Source: Nitrososphaerales archaeon TH1177 (lineage in GTDB: Archaea > Thermoproteota > Nitrososphaeria > Nitrososphaerales > Nitrososphaeraceae). Taken from it: a DNA stretch of 9,821 nucleotides. Within the stretch, counting starts at the first letter, position 1. Every line of letters begins with the position of its first letter. Shown piece after piece: positions 6,440 through 9,821 of this stretch. The stretch lies in assembly GCA_014523515.1 (NCBI GenBank), contig JAATVJ010000003.1, forward strand, positions 1 to 9,821. Reading direction: 5' to 3'. Below the pieces are notes generated by a model that saw nothing but the letters and a program-made list of their open reading frames with translations, did no database searches and had not been told where the DNA came from. A program made the position numbers and the translations under genes.

Positions 6440-7163
6440 GGCTCTGTTAACTTAACGATATTGATTTAGCTATGGATATCTTTATTTCTAATCTATGATT
6501 ATTAGATTTGAAAGAAATAGGACATCTACAATTATAGTAATGTATTCTTTGTATTTGTATTTTCTTGGTTTAAGTTTACGCAATACTTCCAAAGCGTTAG
6601 TAATCTTTAGAGAAGAGAAAAGAAGTTTTGTTTCTGTCTGGAATTGGATACAACGTTTTGGTTCTGCCAGATTTATAGACGTAGAAGAATATCAGCATTC
6701 ATAATAGATGAAACAATTAATCAGATCGGTAACCAACACTTTTGGTTATGGATTGCAATTGAACCAATACATAGTTTTGTGCTTGGAATATACATTTCAA
6801 AAGAGAGAAACATGCTTGTTGCTGAGCATTTTATTAGATCATTGATCGAAAAATATGGAAAACATCATGTATATACAGATGGTGGAACATGGTATCCAGA
6901 AGCATGTAATGTATTGGGATTAAAACACTATTTACATTCTCCATTAGAGAAAAGTCTAATTGAAAGGGTAATGCAATACTTTAAGGATAGGACAGAGAGT
7001 TTTGATGATTATTATCCATGTATACAAAAAGATGAATGCAATCTATTACATGTACATAATTGGATACAATTCTTTGTGACTATGTATAATGATACAACAT
7101 TTGAGAATTATTTTATCAATGAATTGAATGAAAGAGGTGAATATATCTTAAATTAACAGAGCC
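6440..7163 (+). mobile_element. IS6-like insertion sequence, 724 bp, frameshifted
   Basis: The ends are GGCTCTGTTAA (6440-6450) and its exact reverse complement TTAACAGAGCC (7153-7163). The inverted repeats extend to 16 bp with one mismatch (6440-6455 and 7148-7163). One transposase gene fills the interior and its stop lies within the right repeat. Size and single-gene layout fit the IS6 family. The 8-bp flanks, GTAAATTC on the left and CACAATGG on the right, do not match, so there is no target-site duplication. The left end interrupts a zinc-finger fragment; the right end is 20 bp beyond the LigD stop codon. Confidence 0.8.
6495..7156 (+). pseudogene. DDE transposase of the IS6-like element, broken by a frameshift
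   Basis: The first frame (6495-6704) encodes the helical N-terminal region (YLYFLGLSLRNTSKAL, then SVWNWIQRFGS). The remainder continues in the -1 frame (open from 6644 to 7156) as CQIYRRRRISAFIIDET. The two parts join naturally at FGS/CQIY around 6657-6668, consistent with one deleted base. The catalytic triad is intact in the second frame: D in IIDET (6707-6709), D in YTDGGTWY (6878-6880), E in SLIERVMQYFK (6962-6964), with the conserved Lys seven residues on. The rejoined protein would be about 220 residues, normal for the family. No classic slippery heptamer is present, so programmed frameshifting is less likely than mutation or sequencing error. Confidence 0.78.
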
Positions 7164-7183
7164 CACAATGGTCTAGTTTTATA

Positions 7184-9821
7184 TCAAAAAATTTCTTTAA
7201 CATTTTCCAAGAGTTCATTTAAGTTTTGTTTCTTTTTCATGATATCTATCCATGGATTTGGTATCTGATTGTTTATTATATCAGGAACATTGAGAATTGT
7301 AAAATCTGTTGGAACCACATTTGTTAAATCTTCCCATCTAACAGGGATCGAGACAGTAGCTAACTCAGTAGGCCTCAGTGAAAAAATTGATGCTATTGTC
7401 TTTCCTCTAGCATTTTGATTGTAATCAAAGAACACCTTACCTGTTCTTTTGGTAGTATCCCATTTCATAGTAATTTTTTCTGGATATCTATTACTCAGAA
7501 TTTTACCTATAACTTCTGCAAAAGATCTAGTTTGATCATAAGTATATAAATTAACAATAGGAACAAAAATATGTAATCCCGTTTTTCCTGATGTTTTTAC
7601 ATAAGATTCCATATTTAGTTCATCAAATAATTCTTTTAATTTATAAGCTACATCAACTGTTGCTTGGAATGCCTTGAAATTATATTCTGGTTCTTGTTGA
7701 CCTTTTATTTCCTTTCCTGAATATATATATGGATCTAAGTCAAAAACTATAAAATCAGGAAAATTTAAACCACATTTTTCATCAGATAAGATATCATTTC
7801 TTTGTTTACATGCATCAAAATCCTTAATTCTACTATACCATGGATGCATCTCTATGCAACCTAAATTTACAAGCCACAAAAGAGTTTCTTTGTTATTGCA
7901 TATAATATAGTTGATAATGTTGTCTTTTCTTGATTCTGAGTAAACTTTTACTGTCTGTACATATGTTGGTTTATTATTTTGATTCCAATTTTTGTGGTAG
8001 AAAGATTTTCCTTTAATTCCATCAGGATATCTATTTAGTGATAAGGGTCTATCTTTAAGGTAAGGTAGAATATGATTACTAATTTTTTCGTAATACTCAA
8101 TTATGTCTTTTTTTCTAATTTGAGGATGAATAGTTGTTTTTTCCCAAAATATTTTGTCAAGATTAGAGAAGAAAGAATCAAAATGATTATTGCTCCCTTC
8201 TTGTATATTATAACAATCATTAGACTTATTTTCTGTAGATGATTCTACTTCGACTGTTTCTATTACCTTGTTAGTATATTTTTCCATTTCCAAAATGCAT
8301 TCTTTTGGCATTTTATCCTCTCTAAATCGAAGAAATATAGGAGATCTCATAATTTTTTCATGAGTCCAATCACTAAATTTTATTTCTACTACTAATTCTG
8401 GTTTAATCCAATAAGGATTTCGATTAGTATATGGAATATATTCAATTGGACATTTTTCGATTCTTATTTTCTGAAGTTTATCATAAATATGTTGAAGTTG
8501 CTGAAAATCAAATCCACTTCCAGTGTGACCAACAAAGTGTAATTTACCATCTGCATCGTTAACTGCAAGAAGAAGAGAACCAAAATAATTTTTTCTATTT
8601 CCTTCTCCTTTAGTATAACCTATAACAACACAGTCTTGAGTTTTAATATGTTTTATTTTTAACCAATCCCTAGATCGTTTACCTTGTACATATTTTCCAG
8701 TTTTATTTTTGGCTATTAATCCTTCTAATCCCATACTCTTAGTTTTATCAAAAACTTCCCTACCTAATTCTTCAATAAAATCAGATATTTTTATTCTTGT
8801 ATTTTCTTTGATAGTTTCGGAAAGAATTAATCGTCTCTCTAAAAATGGTAAACCTTGTAAATTCTTTCCATCGATATAAAGAATATCAAAAAAGTAATAA
8901 GTTGCTGGTATTTGCCTAGATAGAATTCCAATTTCTCTATCATAATCAACATTCATTCTTTTCTGATGATTTTGAAAACTTGGCAGTCCTGTTTTATTGT
9001 CTAATACAACAATTTCACCATCCAAAATTACTGATGTCTCACATTTTATAGACAACTGAGACATTGATGATGGTGATGACGAAATTAATGCATCTACTAA
9101 TTCTGGATATCTATGAGTAAGTAATTGATCATTTCTAGATCGAAATTCTAGTATCCCCTTTATCTTGTTAAAGTAGAGAATAGATCTAACTCCATCCCAT
9201 TTGATTTCAAAAACCCAGTCTTTGCTGTTGAAGGGCTTATCCACTAATGTTGATAGCATTGGTTTAATTTTGGTTGGAAATTCATCAAATCTCTTTTGTT
9301 GTTGTTGTTGATTAGGAAAAGCAGTAATATTATTTAAATGATTATTACTTTTTTTGATTGTGCGAGTAAAAGAAATTTTATGGTTCTCTTTTTTTTTGGA
9401 AGATTCTTTTGCCTTTTTTTCTTGTTTTAGTTTTTCTTCTACTAAATCCTCATTTCTTCTACTGGTCAAGACAGATAGGGGTTTCGTAATAGTTAAATCT
9501 TTTTTTGATTCAAACTCATCTGATGATTTCATTAAAAGCCATTGGTTTCCCTCTTTTCCTTTAGCTAAATGAGTCTTAACTAAGGTAAATTTTCCCTTTA
9601 ATTTCTGACCAAATAAAGTAAAAGTGATCTTCCCTTTATTGAATTGTTCAGATAACTCCATCTCAGACGTATATGTACCCGTATCCCAAACAATTACAGT
9701 ACCTGCTCCGTAACTTCCCTCAGGAATTACACCCTCAAAGAGTAAATAATCTAATGGATGATCTTCTGTTAGAATAGCAAGCCTTTTTATTTTGGGGTCA
9801 AGTGAAATACCTTTTGGTACA
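7184..9821 (-). CDS. ligD: LigD-type multidomain DNA repair ligase (PE-LIG-POL), 5' end outside the window
   Basis: At least 878 residues. The frame is open to the right edge; the ATG at 9661 is internal, because residues before it (TEDHPLDYLLFEG, then GSYGAGTVIVWD) are core LigD 3'-phosphoesterase sequence, with the His and Tyr of DHPLDY matching active-site residues of the Pseudomonas enzyme. The rest of this domain ends near WLLMKSSDEF. After a Lys/Glu-rich linker with a short Gln run comes the ATP-dependent ligase: FEIKWDGVRS (AMP-accepting Lys at 9200-9202), ILDGEIVVLD, GLEGLIAKNK and DWLKIKH. The C-terminal archaeo-eukaryotic primase-type polymerase has FDLDP (metal Asp pair), SGKTGLH and FFDYNQNARGKT. 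The PE-LIG-POL order is that of Pseudomonas, not Mycobacterium (POL-PE-LIG). The protein should process and seal double-strand breaks with Ku, which is not in this window. Being rare in archaea, it was probably acquired from bacteria (inference). Confidence 0.93.
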   Translation of the reverse strand, partial: VPKGISLDPKIKRLAILTEDHPLDYLLFEGVIPEGSYGAGTVIVWDTGTYTSEMELSEQFNKGKITFTLFGQKLKGKFTLVKTHLAKGKEGNQWLLMKSSDEFESKKDLTITKPLSVLTSRRNEDLVEEKLKQEKKAKESSKKKENHKISFTRTIKKSNNHLNNITAFPNQQQQQKRFDEFPTKIKPMLSTLVDKPFNSKDWVFEIKWDGVRSILYFNKIKGILEFRSRNDQLLTHRYPELVDALISSSPSSMSQLSIKCETSVILDGEIVVLDNKTGLPSFQNHQKRMNVDYDREIGILSRQIPATYYFFDILYIDGKNLQGLPFLERRLILSETIKENTRIKISDFIEELGREVFDKTKSMGLEGLIAKNKTGKYVQGKRSRDWLKIKHIKTQDCVVIGYTKGEGNRKNYFGSLLLAVNDADGKLHFVGHTGSGFDFQQLQHIYDKLQKIRIEKCPIEYIPYTNRNPYWIKPELVVEIKFSDWTHEKIMRSPIFLRFREDKMPKECILEMEKYTNKVIETVEVESSTENKSNDCYNIQEGSNNHFDSFFSNLDKIFWEKTTIHPQIRKKDIIEYYEKISNHILPYLKDRPLSLNRYPDGIKGKSFYHKNWNQNNKPTYVQTVKVYSESRKDNIINYIICNNKETLLWLVNLGCIEMHPWYSRIKDFDACKQRNDILSDEKCGLNFPDFIVFDLDPYIYSGKEIKGQQEPEYNFKAFQATVDVAYKLKELFDELNMESYVKTSGKTGLHIFVPIVNLYTYDQTRSFAEVIGKILSNRYPEKITMKWDTTKRTGKVFFDYNQNARGKTIASIFSLRPTELATVSIPVRWEDLTNVVPTDFTILNVPDIINNQIPNPWIDIMKKKQNLNELLENVKEIF

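Noticed and set aside
9291..9306. Short TTG/CAA repeat in LigD
   Set aside because: It encodes a five-glutamine run in a flexible linker and is too short to count as a notable repeat.
9354..9572. Plus-strand open frame within the LigD gene
   Set aside because: Antisense to the Lys/Glu-rich linker of LigD; its Phe/Ser-rich translation is a by-product of that bias.
1..9821. CRISPR array or plasmid origin
   Set aside because: No regularly spaced direct repeats and no iteron cluster were seen; the only dispersed repeats are the three hairpins and the IS ends.

Overview
The window reads as a fragment of an AT-rich archaeal chromosome, most likely from the Nitrososphaeria (ammonia-oxidising Thaumarchaeota, perhaps near Nitrososphaera/Nitrosocosmicus). 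This rests on TATA boxes 25-30 nt upstream of start codons (leaderless transcripts), the style of the proteins and an archaeal-looking IS6-like element. The taxon is inferred, not proven.

Region 1 (1-2473). A plus-strand gene encodes a cobalamin-binding protein with all the hallmark residues of the CarH/LitR B12 photoreceptor core, but with an unrelated N-terminal module instead of the MerR helix-turn-helix. It converges, with 2 bp between stop codons, on a minus-strand operon: a 37-codon leaderless ORF overlapping an atypical NAD(P)-binding SDR with a C-terminal membrane part. The SDR is interrupted by one in-frame TGA where the frame otherwise continues for 199 codons.

Region 2 (2544-3462). 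Two small membrane-protein genes are divergently transcribed. Each core promoter has a copy of a TTAG(R)CACTA-like motif directly upstream of its TATA box and a second copy 18-21 bp further out. The same motif lies upstream of the B12-sensor gene, which suggests a small regulon. The plus-strand membrane gene carries a one-base frameshift.

Region 3 (3463-6212). A Fpg/Nei-type DNA glycosylase (with Ser instead of Pro at position 2) and an exported metallo-beta-lactamase-fold hydrolase are separated and flanked by three diverged copies of a hairpin repeat, at about 3636, 4976 and 6176.

Region 4 (6161-7163). A gene fragment ending in half of a zinc-finger motif is cut by a 724-bp IS6-like element with 16-bp terminal inverted repeats. 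The element's transposase has a frameshift and there is no target-site duplication, which points to rearrangement at this spot.

Region 5 (7184-9821). A large LigD-type protein (phosphoesterase, then ATP-dependent ligase, then primase-polymerase) runs off the right edge. Its coding sequence is open to the last base, beyond the first in-window ATG. With the glycosylase it gives the window a DNA-repair flavour; no Ku gene is visible. Three genes carry single lesions (one nonsense, two frameshifts), so either the region is decaying or the assembly has uncorrected errors.
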